This document shows positions 14,466 to 14,996 of a stretch of 14,996 nucleotides of DNA, piece after piece (position 1 is the first letter of the stretch; every line of letters starts with the position of its first letter). The DNA lies in NCBI GenBank assembly GCA_900290315.1, contig OKRF01000230.1, positions 1-14,996 of the forward strand, read 5' to 3'. The notes under the pieces are model-generated. The model did not search any database. It saw only the letters and a list, made by a program, of their open reading frames with translations, and was not told where the DNA came from. This DNA comes from Candidatus Sulfopaludibacter sp. SbA3 (GTDB lineage Bacteria > Acidobacteriota > Terriglobia > Bryobacterales > Bryobacteraceae). Both the position numbers and the translations under genes were made by a program.

Positions 14466-14494
14466 ATTAGAAGTTTCGGGAGGCGTTCTGTTAA
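14466..14494 (-). promoter_or_regulatory. Sigma70-type promoter of the three-gene SecA-paralogue operon
   Basis: On the minus strand TTAACA (14494-14489) and TCTAAT (14471-14466) each match five of six consensus bases and are exactly 17 bases apart. The expected transcript start, near 14459, is only about eight bases before the ATG at 14451. The leader would hold little beyond the GAGG ribosome binding site. Confidence 0.55.
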
Positions 14495-14500
14495 CACCCC

Positions 14501-14533
14501 AACGCAACCGGCGACAAGATCGCCGGCGTTACC
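14501..14533 (-). repeat. REP-like palindromic repeat, copy 2 (opposite orientation)
   Basis: Read on the minus strand it is GGTAACGCCGGCGATCTTG and on to GCGTT, which lines up with copy 1 (11356-11387) over its whole length with only a few differences in the centre. The core is a perfect 7-bp stem, CCGGCGA (14508-14514) with TCGCCGG (14520-14526), loop CAAGA. It lies in the divergent intergenic region just upstream of the operon promoter and a few bases before the patatin start. Confidence 0.65.
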
Positions 14534-14541
14534 ATCGAAGA

Positions 14542-14996
14542 GTGACCACAGCTTTGGTGCTCTCCGCGGGCGGCATGTTTGCCGCTTGGGAGGTGGGCGT
14601 TTGGAAGGTCCTACGCACGCACATGCAGTTCGACATGGTATTGGGAGCTTCGGCGGGCGCCTGGATCGGCTGGGCCATTGCGGGCGGATGCACTCCCGAG
14701 GAGTTGGAACAAGAATGGCTGGACCCGCGCACCGCCGAACTGATGCGCATTGGCATCCACCGCTCCGGCATTCTGCGGCCCGACGGCATGCATCAAAAGG
14801 CCCGGGAGTTGTTCGCCCGTTATCGGCCGCGCATGCCATTCGGACTCACGGTGGTGGAGGTGCCGCGCTTCAAACCGCGGCTGGTTCGCGATTCGGACGT
14901 CACGTGGCAGCACCTGGCCGCCACAGCTTCCATTCCTCTATGTTTCCCGCCGGTGCCGATTCTGGGCCGCAGCTACGTGGATGGCGGCTTTCCCGG
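14542..14996 (+). CDS. Patatin-like phospholipase, N-terminal part (runs off the window)
   Basis: The first 151 codons of a patatin-like lipid acyl hydrolase are present. The start is GTG 14542, giving MTTALVLSAGGMFAAWEVG. The Gly-rich segment SAGGMFAAWEVGVWKVL (8-24) is the oxyanion-hole region, although the usual GGGxRG is changed to AGGMFAAW. The nucleophile elbow GASAG (35-39) places the catalytic Ser at 37. YVDGGFP near the window end gives the Asp-Gly of the catalytic dyad, so both catalytic residues are present. The enzyme should cleave acyl groups from phospholipids or other lipids. There is no signal peptide. The ribosome binding site is weak (GAAGAG). The gene is divergent from the SecA-paralogue operon. 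Its 3' end is not in the window. Confidence 0.85.
   Translation, partial: MTTALVLSAGGMFAAWEVGVWKVLRTHMQFDMVLGASAGAWIGWAIAGGCTPEELEQEWLDPRTAELMRIGIHRSGILRPDGMHQKARELFARYRPRMPFGLTVVEVPRFKPRLVRDSDVTWQHLAATASIPLCFPPVPILGRSYVDGGFP

Overview
The window looks like chromosomal DNA from an acidobacterium, most likely of the Solibacter/Bryobacter group. The sequence signs are a GC-rich base composition, an exported NHL-repeat protein ending in the Solibacter-type C-terminal domain (TIGR03437-like), an Oar-like TonB-dependent receptor with an N-terminal carboxypeptidase-regulatory domain, Tat-exported Gfo/Idh/MocA and aldo/keto reductases, and a membrane-anchored winged-helix-type regulator. The assignment rests on family recognition only, because there is no rRNA or tRNA in the window.

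Layout, left to right. Positions 1-566 hold no gene I can recognise. On the minus strand a Gfo/Idh/MocA oxidoreductase (1901 down to 567) is cut in two by one in-frame amber codon at 1323-1325. Divergent from it is the NHL-repeat protein (1990-3894). A non-coding stretch (3895-4116) holds a sequence resembling the 5' part of a group II intron. It is followed by a minus-strand membrane-bound regulator (5367 down to 4117). Divergent from the regulator is a plus-strand four-gene operon: exported double-VOC protein (5555-6511), TonB-dependent receptor (6539-9795), small exported LTxxQ-type protein (9803-10372) and Tat-exported aldo/keto reductase (10380-11360). Gaps are 27, 7 and 7 bases. The receptor is frameshifted by a perfect 26-bp tandem duplication at 8646-8697. 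The operon reads as uptake of a substrate through the outer membrane plus periplasmic processing; the substrate cannot be told.

On the minus strand from 14451 to 11391 is a tightly coupled three-gene operon: a histidine-rich conserved hypothetical protein, a short SecA-family ATPase and a GNAT acetyltransferase. Both junctions are 4-base GTGA overlaps. A good sigma70-type promoter lies just before the first gene. Two related ~32-bp palindromic repeats in opposite orientation bracket this operon (11356-11387 and 14501-14533). A patatin-like phospholipase starts at 14542 and runs off the right edge.

The points most worth following are the SecA-paralogue operon bracketed by inverted repeats, the 26-bp duplication that breaks the receptor, the amber codon in the Gfo/Idh gene, and the paired 9-bp sites between the divergent regulator and VOC promoters.
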